From positions 1,120,359-1,184,358 of the forward strand of contig OX044354.1 in assembly GCA_943846615.1 (NCBI GenBank): a stretch of DNA of 64,000 nt, given 5' to 3'. Below the pieces are notes generated by a model. It was not told where the DNA came from. It did not search any database and was given only the letters and a program-made list of their open reading frames with translations. Made by a program: the position numbers and the translations under genes. This document shows, in pieces, positions 43,751 to 52,215 of the stretch. Origin of the DNA: an uncultured Amylibacter sp. (GTDB lineage Bacteria > Pseudomonadota > Alphaproteobacteria > Rhodobacterales > Rhodobacteraceae). The first letter of the stretch is position 1; every line of letters begins with the position of its first letter.

Positions 43751-44541
43751 TGTTTCATACGGCCCTTTAGTGCCAATAGGTCTGTCCACGCATCGCGTTT
43801 GCGTAGTGGATCACGGATCAATGCGCGTGGGTGCAGCATGGGTAGGCATGGTTTGCCAAATGCCTCTGCCCATTGGCCGCGAAAGCGGCTGATGCCGACC
43901 TTGTTCAAACCCGCAGAACAAGCGATATTGCCCAGCAAGACCACGTAATCAGGGTTCACAAGTTCCACATGGCGTTGCACAAATGGTAACATCATCGCGA
44001 TTTCTTCGGCGTTTGGTTCGCGATCCTGTGGGGGGCGCCATGGCATTACCATGGAAATATGGATGGCGTCGTTTTGATCCGCTGCATCGCGTGACAGGCC
44101 GATTGCGGCAAACATTTTGTCGATCAATTTGCCCTCGACACCAACAAAGGGTTTACCCTCCTTGTCTTCGTCACGATTTGGGGCCTCGCCGATGACCATC
44201 ACGCGAGCCGCATCGTGGCCATCGGCGAACACCATATTTCGAGCACCTTGCTTTAATGCGCATAAATCAAAAACACCCATAGCATTGCGCAAAGATTCCA
44301 GATCATCGCATTTGGATGCGATTATTTTCGCCACGTCTGGGGCGGCGTCCTGAACGGGCAATACATTTGGAATGACATCAATCGGCGCGATGTTGGATGA
44401 TGCGCCTATTTTCAATTTCGGTTTGGCTGCCGGCACATCAAAACGATTAACGGGCATTTCGCCTATTGTCTCATCAACGCCCATCTCAAATTGCCATTCA
44501 AGTGCGGCTTTGGTGGCGTAATAATCGTATGAAATTTCCAA
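43747..44541 (-). CDS. Uracil-DNA glycosylase, family 4-type
   Basis: A base-excision enzyme removing uracil from DNA, about 264 residues. Motif 1 is [17 protein letters not shown] with the following [10 protein letters not shown], and the C-terminal motif is [18 protein letters not shown], as in family 4 and SPO1 polymerase-related UDGs. Cysteines in [15 protein letters not shown] and GNIACSAG are candidate Fe-S ligands. I chose a TTG start at 44541 because aaggagc lies 6 nt upstream and [20 protein letters not shown] fits homologues; an ATG at 44562 is the alternative. First gene of the UDG-moaB-NUDIX operon. Confidence 0.88.
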   Translation of the reverse strand: MEISYDYYATKAALEWQFEMGVDETIGEMPVNRFDVPAAKPKLKIGASSNIAPIDVIPNVLPVQDAAPDVAKIIASKCDDLESLRNAMGVFDLCALKQGARNMVFADGHDAARVMVIGEAPNRDEDKEGKPFVGVEGKLIDKMFAAIGLSRDAADQNDAIHISMVMPWRPPQDREPNAEEIAMMLPFVQRHVELVNPDYVVLLGNIACSAGLNKVGISRFRGQWAEAFGKPCLPMLHPRALIRDPLRKRDAWTDLLALKGRMKQ

Positions 44542-44649
44542 ATAACCGCTCCTTTCCACCATGCTATTGTGCGCACATGGATTCGTAAACCTCTTGCTTG
44601 CGCAGATTCCCCTGATATAACACCAAAAATCAGCAAGGGATCCGCGCAT

Positions 44650-45603
44650 ATGGCTTTTTCGCCCAAGCACCTGTTAGGCATTGAACACCTTTCACCCACT
44701 GACATTACTGCTATTCTGGATTTGGCTGACACTTATGTGGATTTGAACCGTAAGGAACAAAAACATGGTGGCGCGCTGACGGGTATGACGCAGGTCAATA
44801 TGTTCTTTGAAAACTCCACTCGTACGCAGGCCTCGTTTGAATTGGCGGGCAAGCGTTTGGGTGCGGATGTATTGAATTTAGCCATGGGTGCATCCAGCAT
44901 CAAAAAGGGCGAGACCCTGATTGATACGGCAATGACATTGAACGCCATGAACCCCGATATGTTGGTGGTGCGTCATCCGAATTCGGGCGCGGTTGATCTA
45001 CTGTCGCAAAAGGTGAAATGCGCCGTGCTGAACGCGGGCGACGGGCGACATGAACATCCAACGCAGGCCTTATTGGACGCGTTAACCATTCGCCGCGCCA
45101 AGGGACGTTTGCATCGTTTGAATGTGGCGATTTGTGGCGATATTGCCCACAGCCGCGTGGCACGTTCCAATATTTTCCTGTTGAATAAAATGGAGAACCG
45201 CATTCGCTTGGTTGGCCCGCAAACATTGATGCCCAGCGGGATCGATAAGTTTGGCGTCGAGGTTTATTCAGACATGAACGAGGGTCTGAAAGACGTGGAT
45301 GTCGTGATGATGTTACGTCTGCAACGCGAACGCATGGATGGTGGGTTTATCCCATCCGAGCGTGAATATTATTACCGCTGGGGCCTGACCCGCGAGAAAT
45401 TGGCGAACGCCAAAGATGATGCAATCGTCATGCACCCCGGCCCGATGAACCGTGGTGTGGAAATTGACGGCGATGTTGCTGACGACATCAACCGATCCGT
45501 GATCCAAGAGCAGGTGGAAATGGGTGTCGCCGTTCGCATGGCCGCAATGGATCTATTGGCCCAAGGGTTACGGACGCGCCGACGCGAGGCGATTACCGTA
45601 TGA
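44650..45603 (+). CDS. pyrB: Aspartate carbamoyltransferase catalytic subunit
   Basis: A 317-residue cytoplasmic enzyme, condensing carbamoyl phosphate with aspartate as the first committed pyrimidine step. The carbamoyl-phosphate loop [15 protein letters not shown], the [19 protein letters not shown] segment, the aspartate-binding RLQRER, and [11 protein letters not shown] are intact. The ATG is at 44650; the longer frame from 44569 enters the UDG promoter. It overlaps the next gene (ATGA) and heads a four-gene coupled operon. No pyrI regulatory subunit is present; the degenerate PyrC two genes downstream is the likely structural partner. Confidence 0.97.
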   Translation: MAFSPKHLLGIEHLSPTDITAILDLADTYVDLNRKEQKHGGALTGMTQVNMFFENSTRTQASFELAGKRLGADVLNLAMGASSIKKGETLIDTAMTLNAMNPDMLVVRHPNSGAVDLLSQKVKCAVLNAGDGRHEHPTQALLDALTIRRAKGRLHRLNVAICGDIAHSRVARSNIFLLNKMENRIRLVGPQTLMPSGIDKFGVEVYSDMNEGLKDVDVVMMLRLQRERMDGGFIPSEREYYYRWGLTREKLANAKDDAIVMHPGPMNRGVEIDGDVADDINRSVIQEQVEMGVAVRMAAMDLLAQGLRTRRREAITV

Positions 45604-46070
45604 CCCAATCCATCGATGATATGATTGACGAAGTGGCGGCTATTGCCCCCTCCACTGAATGGCCCCCTGTTTTGGGTGCGGGCGAGGTGCAAAAGTTCCA
45701 AGGTTCATTTAATCGCAACGCGTGGATACGATCCAATGTAGGTGGTAGTATCATTTTGTTCAGTGTTGTCGTGTTGATCGCATATTTGATGAACAGCCCG
45801 ATCAGCCAACGGGGCTTTACCTTTGCCATATCGTTGATGCTGGTTGGCGGATTGATCACATATTTGATGTACCACCGCCAAGAATGGATCATCACCAACC
45901 GCGCGGTTTATGTGAACCGTGGTCGCCCGATGTTGTTGTCATCTGCACGTAAAATTGCGGGCTTCGGTTCCAACATTCGCCTGACGGGGCGTTGGGGCGT
46001 TGGCATTACATTATTAGGCGTCGAAAACGCCGCAGACATTCGCGCCAGCTTGCAGGGGATCGCATCATGA
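45600..46070 (+). CDS. Small two-span membrane protein in the pyr operon
   Basis: A 156-residue protein with two transmembrane helices ([20 protein letters not shown] and [20 protein letters not shown]) followed by a cytoplasmic beta-rich segment, [20 protein letters not shown] and [20 protein letters not shown], resembling the bacterial PH (bPH2/YdbT-like) domain. The same layout occurs in the protein at 49930-50430. Both ends overlap their neighbours by 4 bp (ATGA), so it is expressed with pyrB and the PyrC homologue. Function unknown. Confidence 0.7.
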   Translation: MTQSIDDMIDEVAAIAPSTEWPPVLGAGEVQKFQGSFNRNAWIRSNVGGSIILFSVVVLIAYLMNSPISQRGFTFAISLMLVGGLITYLMYHRQEWIITNRAVYVNRGRPMLLSSARKIAGFGSNIRLTGRWGVGITLLGVENAADIRASLQGIAS

Positions 46071-47347
46071 AGATATTGCTGACAAACGCACGGATTATCG
46101 ATCCAGAGGCTGGAACGGACGAAATCGGCGCAGTCCTGATTGAAAAGGGTAAGCTGGCGGGAATTTATACCGGCAATCCGAATCTGGATTTCAAAGTGGA
46201 TGAAACCATCGATTGCATGGGCAAATGTTTGGCCCCTGGCATCATCGATATCGGCGTCAAAATCGGCGAGCCAGGCGAGCGTCACAAAGAGAGCTTTAAA
46301 TCCGCAGGCACCGCGGCCGCATGTGGTGGTGTTACCACGATGGTGATCCGACCCGATACAGAACCCGCCGTGGATGGCCCCGAAACATTGGAATTCGTGT
46401 TTCGCCGCGCTGTAAGCGATGCTCCGGTTAAGGTTTTGCCAATGGCGGCCCTGACCAAAGGGCGCAAAGGGCTGGAAATGGCGGAAATCGGTTTTCTAAA
46501 GGATGCGGGTGCAGTCGCCTTCACCGATTGTGATCATGTCGTCACGGATAACAAAGTCTTCGCCCGATGCCTGACGTATGCCAAGGGTTTGGATGCATTG
46601 GTTATCGCCCACCCCCAAGAGCCTATGTTTTCACGTGGTGCATGCGCGACCAGTGGGCCGTTGGCTACGAAACTGGGTTTACCCGCGGTTTCGCCAATTG
46701 CCGAACGTATGCAGTTACAACGCGATCTGGCGTTAATCGAGATGACAGGTGCGCGCGTGCATTTTGATCAACTGTCCTGCGCCGCGGGTCTGAATGTTCT
46801 GAAACGCGCGAAGGAAAAAGGGTTGAACGTCACCGCCGGCGCATCGATCCATCATCTGACGCTGAACGAATTGGACATCGAAGGCTATCCAACATTTTTC
46901 AAGGTCAAACCGCCCCTGCGAAATGAAACAGATCGTGTCGCGTTGGCGGATGCTGTTGCATCTGGCTTGATCGATATTATCAGTTCGATGCACACCCCCC
47001 AAGACGAAGAGAGCAAACGTTTGCCGTTCGAAGAAGCAGCATCAGGTGCGGTTGCGTTGGAAACATTGTTGCCCGCCGCAATGCAATTGGTGCATGGCGA
47101 GTATATGGATTTGCCGACATTGTGGCGTGCGTTATCATTAAACCCTGCGAAATTGCTGGGCTTGGATACGGGCCGTATGGCAGTGGGTGCGCCCGCCGAT
47201 TTGGTGCTGTTTGATGCCGACAAGCCGTTTATTTTAGATCGCACGCAATTGCATTCAAAATCGAAAAATACACCCTTTGATGGGCGACGCATGCAGGGTC
47301 GCGTAATGCGCACCTTCGTATCTGGCAAAGAGGTTTACTGCGGATGA
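46067..47347 (+). CDS. Dihydroorotase homologue lacking metal ligands (PyrC'/PyrX type)
   Basis: A 426-residue amidohydrolase-fold protein homologous to type I dihydroorotase. The fold landmarks remain: PGIIDIGVKIGEPGERHKES, TAGASIHHLTLNELD, IISSMHTPQDEESKRLPFEE and LSLNPAKLLGL. The zinc-binding HxH after the first strand is replaced by Gly63-Val-Lys65, and the catalytic TDHAP segment reads SSMHTP, without the Asp. It is therefore probably inactive as an enzyme and serves, as known for PyrC' of Pseudomonas, to assemble or stabilise aspartate carbamoyltransferase. A true dihydroorotase must lie elsewhere. Confidence 0.88.
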   Translation: MKILLTNARIIDPEAGTDEIGAVLIEKGKLAGIYTGNPNLDFKVDETIDCMGKCLAPGIIDIGVKIGEPGERHKESFKSAGTAAACGGVTTMVIRPDTEPAVDGPETLEFVFRRAVSDAPVKVLPMAALTKGRKGLEMAEIGFLKDAGAVAFTDCDHVVTDNKVFARCLTYAKGLDALVIAHPQEPMFSRGACATSGPLATKLGLPAVSPIAERMQLQRDLALIEMTGARVHFDQLSCAAGLNVLKRAKEKGLNVTAGASIHHLTLNELDIEGYPTFFKVKPPLRNETDRVALADAVASGLIDIISSMHTPQDEESKRLPFEEAASGAVALETLLPAAMQLVHGEYMDLPTLWRALSLNPAKLLGLDTGRMAVGAPADLVLFDADKPFILDRTQLHSKSKNTPFDGRRMQGRVMRTFVSGKEVYCG

Positions 47348-47949
47348 TACCCCTATTTGATACCAGCATTACAAACGCTATCTGCGTTGCCATCACCGCC
47401 TATCTGTTGGGATCGATCCCGTTTGGCATGGTTCTGGCCCGTATCATGGGGCTGGGAAATTTGCGCGAAATCGGATCAGGTAATATTGGCGCGACAAATG
47501 TTTTGCGCACAGGCAGTAAACTGGCGGCATTTTTGACCGTAGTGTTTGATGCGGGCAAAGGCGCGGTTGCTGTTCTGGTCGCGCGTGCCATGTTTGGCGA
47601 AGCGGCGGCACAAATCGCGGCACTAGCATCTTTCGTTGGTCACTGTTTTCCGATTTGGTTGGGTTTTAAGGGTGGCAAGGGTGTTGCAACGTTTTTGGGC
47701 ATTTTGCTGGCATTGTTCTGGCCTGCGGGCATCGCGGCGTGTTTATCATGGCTTGGCACCGCCATCATCGCACGAATTTCTTCCCTGTCCGCATTGGTGG
47801 CCAGCGCGGCGTCAATCGGCTGGGTTTGGGTGTTTGGTATGCCGACTGCCGTGGGGTTAGTCGTAGTATTGACGGCATTGGTTTGGTGGCGTCATCGCGA
47901 AAACATCTCACGCATTATCGCGGGCACAGAATCCAAAATTGGCAAGTAG
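47344..47949 (+). CDS. plsY: Glycerol-3-phosphate acyltransferase PlsY
   Basis: A 201-residue inner-membrane protein transferring acyl from acyl-phosphate to glycerol-3-phosphate, the first step of phosphatidate synthesis. Family motifs are YLLGSIPFGMVLARIMGLGN, REIGSGNIGATNVLRTGSK and GHCFPIWLGFKGGKGVATFL. There are about five transmembrane segments. It overlaps the PyrC homologue by 4 bp (ATGA) and ends the pyr operon. Confidence 0.96.
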   Translation: MIPLFDTSITNAICVAITAYLLGSIPFGMVLARIMGLGNLREIGSGNIGATNVLRTGSKLAAFLTVVFDAGKGAVAVLVARAMFGEAAAQIAALASFVGHCFPIWLGFKGGKGVATFLGILLALFWPAGIAACLSWLGTAIIARISSLSALVASAASIGWVWVFGMPTAVGLVVVLTALVWWRHRENISRIIAGTESKIGK

Positions 47950-48034
47950 AGATCAACCTCTTTGACCTATCGCTCTGGCTGCGTCATAGTGCTCCATATA
48001 AATGCCCAATTGGGCGCATACAGGGGGAATTCCT

Positions 48035-48382
48035 ATGGACTTTATGACTTCGGTTAAGACGTGTTTATCAAAATACGCAACATTTAGCGGGCGCGGCATC
48101 CGTTCAGAATTTTGGTGGTTCATCTTATTCTGTATCATCGGTGGAATGGTACTCGGCGCGATAGATGCCATGATTTTCGGTTACGGTTCGGTCGGCATTT
48201 TTGCACTAATTTTTCAGCTGGGCACAATTATCCCATCTTTGGCAGCAGGCGCACGTCGCCTGCACGACATTGGTAAATCTGGTTGGTGGCAGCTGTTGAA
48301 TTTGATCCCAATTATCGGTTGGATCATTTTGATCTACTGGATGGCACAAAAAGGCCAAGACGCTGAAAACCAATACGGTTAA
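48035..48382 (+). CDS. DUF805 family membrane protein
   Basis: A 115-residue membrane protein of the DUF805/YhaH family. Marks are KYATFSGRGIRSEFWWFILF, PSLAAGARRLHDIGKSGWWQ and IPIIGWIILIYWMAQKGQDA, with about three to four spans. The ATG at 48035 follows agggggaattcct. Function is unknown. It is monocistronic, with a terminator 18 bp downstream. Confidence 0.92.
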   Translation: MDFMTSVKTCLSKYATFSGRGIRSEFWWFILFCIIGGMVLGAIDAMIFGYGSVGIFALIFQLGTIIPSLAAGARRLHDIGKSGWWQLLNLIPIIGWIILIYWMAQKGQDAENQYG

Positions 48383-48400
48383 CTACCGCTACATAAAAAG

Positions 48401-48428
48401 AAAGGTCGCCCATTGAGGCGGCCTTTTT
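48401..48428. terminator. Terminator between DUF805 gene and gshA
   Basis: A stem formed by aaaggtcgcc and ggcggccttt, with one bulged position, is followed by T residues on the plus strand. A-runs on the left would also give a T-run on the minus strand, so it may stop both convergent transcripts. Confidence 0.8.
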
Positions 48429-48483
48429 GTTTGTGTCTGTGCATCGATTGTGTATGGGTTGTGCAATCCGTTCGGTGGATTAA

Positions 48484-49854
48484 CTAGTAGCTAAACTCTG
48501 GATAAATACGTTTCAGATCGCCATCCCAATCACCGTTATATTTATCCAACAATTCGTCCGCTGGCGTTTTACCTGTATCCACACTCTCCTGAAGTGCATT
48601 TAGGAAATGAACCTCATCGGGGATCATCCCTCCCGCGCCTTCGCGGCCACGTGCGGCCAAGCCTGCTTGGCTGAGTTGTAGAACTTGCGATGCCAAATCA
48701 ATCATTTTGATGTCATTGGTTTCGGCCTGTAATCCGTGCACAGACGCATCAATACGCATTTGTTCGCGCGTTTCCAAATCCCAGCCTTTGCAAATGTCCC
48801 ATGCCGCATCCAGTGCGGATGCATCATACATCAACCCAACCCAGAACGCAGGCAGCGCGCAAATGCGCCGCCACGGGCCGCCGTCCGCACCGCGCATTTC
48901 CATGAATTTTTTAATGCGTGCCTCGGGGAAGCAGGTGGTTAGGTGATCGGCCCAATCGGACATGGTTGGTGTTTGGCCCGGCAATGCAGGCAGTTTTCCC
49001 GCGAGGAAATCGCGGAATGATTGGCCCAGCGCGTCGATGTATTCACCATCGCGATAAACGAAATACATCGGGACATCCAAGGCGTAATCAACATAGCGTT
49101 GGAAGCCCATGCCATCCTCGAAGAAGAACGGCAATGTGCCTGTGCGATCCGCATCCAGATCACGCCAAATGCGTGAGCGCCAAGATTTGTGACCGTTTGG
49201 TTTGCCGTCGAAAAACGGCGAATTCGCGAAGAGTGCTGTGGCGACAGGTTGCAAGGCCAAAGCCACACGCATTTTTTTGACCATGTCGGCCTCTGATCCG
49301 AAATCAAGGTTCACCTGAACAGTACAGGTGCGATACATCATTTGGGTGCCGTGTGTGCCAACGCGTCCCATGTAATCCGTCATCAAACGATAACGCCCTT
49401 TGGGCATCATATCCATCTGGTCGTGCGACCATTCTGGCGCCGCGCCAAGACCGATAAAACCAACGCCAATACGATCCGCGACCTCTTGTACTTCGCGCAG
49501 ATGCACGTTCACCTCGTCGCAGGTTTCGTGAATTGTTTCCAATGGCGCGCCTGATAATTCCAATTGCCCACCCGGTTCCAGCGATACATTCGCCCCGTCT
49601 TTTTCCAGCCCGATGATATTTCCCTGTTCCAGAACGGGAGACCAGTTGAACGTGTCGCGCAGACCTTCCAGCATGGTTTTAATGGAACGTTCGCCCTCGT
49701 ACGGAAGTGGCTTCAACGTATCTTTGCAATAGCCAAATTTTTCATGCTCGGTGCCAATGCGCCAATCACTCTCTGGTTTACATCCGTCTTCCAGATATTG
49801 GGCCAATTGAGACATATCTTCAATCGGGCCGCCGCCACTTTGGGGGATAGACAT
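48484..49854 (-). CDS. gshA: Glutamate-cysteine ligase (plant/alphaproteobacterial type)
   Basis: A 456-residue enzyme making gamma-glutamylcysteine, the first step of glutathione synthesis. Features are WRIGTEHEKFGYCKDTLKPL, VSLEPGGQLELSGAPLETIH, MMYRTCTVQVNLDFGSEADM and FMEMRGADGGPWRRICALPA. It is the GshA type of plants and alphaproteobacteria, distinct from E. coli GshA. aaaggagccagccc precedes the ATG at 49854. It fits with glutathione-dependent YghU and the Kef-type antiporter in the same window. Confidence 0.96.
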   Translation of the reverse strand: MSIPQSGGGPIEDMSQLAQYLEDGCKPESDWRIGTEHEKFGYCKDTLKPLPYEGERSIKTMLEGLRDTFNWSPVLEQGNIIGLEKDGANVSLEPGGQLELSGAPLETIHETCDEVNVHLREVQEVADRIGVGFIGLGAAPEWSHDQMDMMPKGRYRLMTDYMGRVGTHGTQMMYRTCTVQVNLDFGSEADMVKKMRVALALQPVATALFANSPFFDGKPNGHKSWRSRIWRDLDADRTGTLPFFFEDGMGFQRYVDYALDVPMYFVYRDGEYIDALGQSFRDFLAGKLPALPGQTPTMSDWADHLTTCFPEARIKKFMEMRGADGGPWRRICALPAFWVGLMYDASALDAAWDICKGWDLETREQMRIDASVHGLQAETNDIKMIDLASQVLQLSQAGLAARGREGAGGMIPDEVHFLNALQESVDTGKTPADELLDKYNGDWDGDLKRIYPEFSY

Positions 49855-49929
49855 GGGCTGGCTCCTTTGCTGTGCTGGATTGACCTAATCAAACCGCGCG
49901 GCGGGATGCAAGCACGGTTGCGACGTATT

Positions 49930-50430
49930 TCAGCCCTTTCGCCAAATCGTGAAGATGGCGGGCGATGCCGATGACATGGCCGTGGTAATTTGATCAAACG
50001 ACACACCGTTCAACGCAGAAACCGCATCAAACAGATTTTCATTGCCCCCAGCCGTATTAGGGATACGCACGACAGACCCAAATACATCACGGATCACCCA
50101 ATGGGTACCATCGGCAGTATCAATCACAACTGATGTTAAATCATTGACGGAAACAGACCAGCTCTGCCCCAGATGGAAATAGGAAATCTGACGTTCGTCA
50201 ATTTCCACATAGCCAGCATTCACAGCAATATCGCCCCTAACCCGCGCACGACGGATGGCGACGAACAACATGATTGCCGTAATAATTGTCAATGCGCCGT
50301 AAATCATCGGCATGATAAACCCTGTTGCGCGCAAGGTAAGGAAGGCAAACAAGCCAAATGCAGTTGCAAAGGCGATCGTTTCCGCCCAGCGTATCAAGCT
50401 ATTGGTGGCCTCGGTGCGTAAGAATGCCAT
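49930..50430 (-). CDS. Two-span membrane protein with PH-like domain
   Basis: A 166-residue protein I do not recognise by name. Two transmembrane helices (ETIAFATAFGLFAFLTLRAT, MPMIYGALTIITAIMLFVAI) are followed by a beta-rich domain, VEIDERQISYFHLGQSWSVS and SVVIDTADGTHWVIRDVFGS, resembling a bacterial PH-like fold. The ATG at 50430 overlaps the rsmE stop by 1 nt (TAATG), so it is translated with rsmE. gshA follows on the same strand after 75 bp. Confidence 0.65.
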   Translation of the reverse strand: MAFLRTEATNSLIRWAETIAFATAFGLFAFLTLRATGFIMPMIYGALTIITAIMLFVAIRRARVRGDIAVNAGYVEIDERQISYFHLGQSWSVSVNDLTSVVIDTADGTHWVIRDVFGSVVRIPNTAGGNENLFDAVSALNGVSFDQITTAMSSASPAIFTIWRKG

Positions 50431-51158
50431 TACCAATCCCCCAAGGCGTTCTGCCAAACGGTTAGGGCGGCAACGGCCGCCGTGTCAGCGCGTAGGATGC
50501 GAGGGCCGAGGCTGATGGAAGAAACGAAATCCAGTGATTTCAAGTGTGTGGTTTCGGCATCGCTGAATCCGCCTTCGGGGCCGATCAGGATGGCCCATTT
50601 ATCGCCCTGTTCATCCGCCAGATTGGCAACGATTTCGCCGACTTTCTTTTCGTCGCAAAACAACAGGCGACGGTCATCGGGCCAGTTGTCCAACACAGTT
50701 GTTAGTTTTGCCAGTGCGTCCACGGGTGGCACGAAGGTTCCGCCGCATTGTTCGGCAGCCTCGACCGCGTGGGCCTGTAGGCGATCCTGTCGGATGCGAT
50801 CCGAATTTGTATAATCTGTGTTTACGGGACAAATCCGCGCGGCACCCATTTCCGTGGCTTTTTCCACTATGAAATCTGTGCGTGCTTTTTTGATTGGTGC
50901 GAATAACAACCATAAATCAGGTGGATCCATTTGTGGGCGCGATTGGGTGCGGGCAACCAAAATGCCCTTGCGTTTGGTCGCCTCAACTACCTCTGCCTGC
51001 CACTCGCCATCGGTCCCGTTAAACACCGAAACCCATGCGCCCACCGACAGGCGCATCACGTTGAACAGGTAATTTGCCTGATCGCGATTCATTAATATTG
51101 ATTGATCCGCACCCAGTGGTGCGTCTACAAAGAGCCTGATTTTAGCGCGTGTATCCAT
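50430..51158 (-). CDS. rsmE: 16S rRNA (uracil(1498)-N3)-methyltransferase RsmE
   Basis: A 242-residue SPOUT methyltransferase making m3U1498 in 16S rRNA. The N-terminal PUA-like domain includes NYLFNVMRLSVGAWVSVFNG. The knot domain includes KKARTDFIVEKATEMGAARI, EAAEQCGGTFVPPV, ILIGPEGGFSDAE and SISLGPRILRADTAAVAALT. The start at 51158 is chosen; the longer frame would enter the divergent ubiA. The two starts are 11 bp apart, so the divergent promoters must overlap coding or leader sequence. Confidence 0.95.
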   Translation of the reverse strand: MDTRAKIRLFVDAPLGADQSILMNRDQANYLFNVMRLSVGAWVSVFNGTDGEWQAEVVEATKRKGILVARTQSRPQMDPPDLWLLFAPIKKARTDFIVEKATEMGAARICPVNTDYTNSDRIRQDRLQAHAVEAAEQCGGTFVPPVDALAKLTTVLDNWPDDRRLLFCDEKKVGEIVANLADEQGDKWAILIGPEGGFSDAETTHLKSLDFVSSISLGPRILRADTAAVAALTVWQNALGDW

Positions 51159-51169
51159 AGGCGAACAAT

Positions 51170-52159
51170 ATGTCCGAAAACTTCCAAACACCAGATCATT
51201 CAGAGCGTGTTGCCGATGCTGTTGAAAAAAATTGGGTTGATCGTTTTGCACCCGTATTTTCGCGCCCATATTTGCGCCTGTCACGGGCGGATCGTCCAAT
51301 TGGGACGTGGTTGTTGTTGTTGCCATGTTGGTGGTCGCTTAGCTTGGCCGTTTTATCCGACGGGCAATTCACCGACTATGACCGCTGGTTGATTGTTGCC
51401 ATGGCGTTGGGGTCTTTTTTGATGCGGGGTGCGGGTTGTACGTGGAATGACATCACAGATCGTGATTTAGATGCACAGGTAGAACGTACAAAATCCCGCC
51501 CCTTACCATCCGGTCAAGTTAGCACACGTGGCGCCGCTGTTTGGATGGTGTTACAAACCCTGATATCCGCATTCATATTATTCACGTTTAACACCTCCAC
51601 GATCATCTTGGGTATTTGCGCATTAGTTCCCGTTGCCATTTACCCATTCGCAAAACGTTTCACATGGTGGCCACAGGTATTTTTAGGCGTTGCATTCAAC
51701 TGGGGCGCATTGGTGGGGTGGGTTGCGCATACGGGAGCATTGGGATTGCCCGCCGTTTTGTTGTACGTGGCCGGCATTTCATGGACATTGTTTTATGACA
51801 CAATCTATGCACACCAAGACAAGGAGGACGATGCGCTGATCGGTGTTAAATCGACAGCCAGATTGTTCCAAACCCACACAAAAAAATGGCTGCTGGGGTT
51901 TCAATTAGCGTCCATATTCCTGCTGTGTTCAGCGTTGGTTACGGCCATGCAGAACGATATGAACGTCATTGCATTACTGGTCGCCATAATGGGCATATGG
52001 GCGTTTGGCATGCACCTATTATGGCAGTTGCGCATATTGGATATCGATGATCCTGAAAACTGTTTGAGAATATTTCGCGCCAATCGTGATGCTGGGTTGC
52101 TGCCGATTGCTGGATTTGCGATTGCCGCCGTTTTACAGATGACGTTCTGGATTGCTTGA
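51170..52159 (+). CDS. ubiA: 4-hydroxybenzoate polyprenyltransferase UbiA
   Basis: A 329-residue inner-membrane prenyltransferase of ubiquinone synthesis with about eight or nine helices. Both Asp-rich metal/diphosphate motifs are present: GAGCTWNDITDRDLDAQVER and DTIYAHQDKEDDALIGVKST. RLSRADRPIGTWLLLLPCWW is the conserved first-helix region. It pairs functionally with COQ9 elsewhere in the window. Divergent from rsmE. Confidence 0.96.
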   Translation: MSENFQTPDHSERVADAVEKNWVDRFAPVFSRPYLRLSRADRPIGTWLLLLPCWWSLSLAVLSDGQFTDYDRWLIVAMALGSFLMRGAGCTWNDITDRDLDAQVERTKSRPLPSGQVSTRGAAVWMVLQTLISAFILFTFNTSTIILGICALVPVAIYPFAKRFTWWPQVFLGVAFNWGALVGWVAHTGALGLPAVLLYVAGISWTLFYDTIYAHQDKEDDALIGVKSTARLFQTHTKKWLLGFQLASIFLLCSALVTAMQNDMNVIALLVAIMGIWAFGMHLLWQLRILDIDDPENCLRIFRANRDAGLLPIAGFAIAAVLQMTFWIA

Positions 52160-52215
52160 ACCGATGAACGCCATAGCGTAGAACACTGAAACAACACGAC
52201 TATTTGGGTTTTAAA

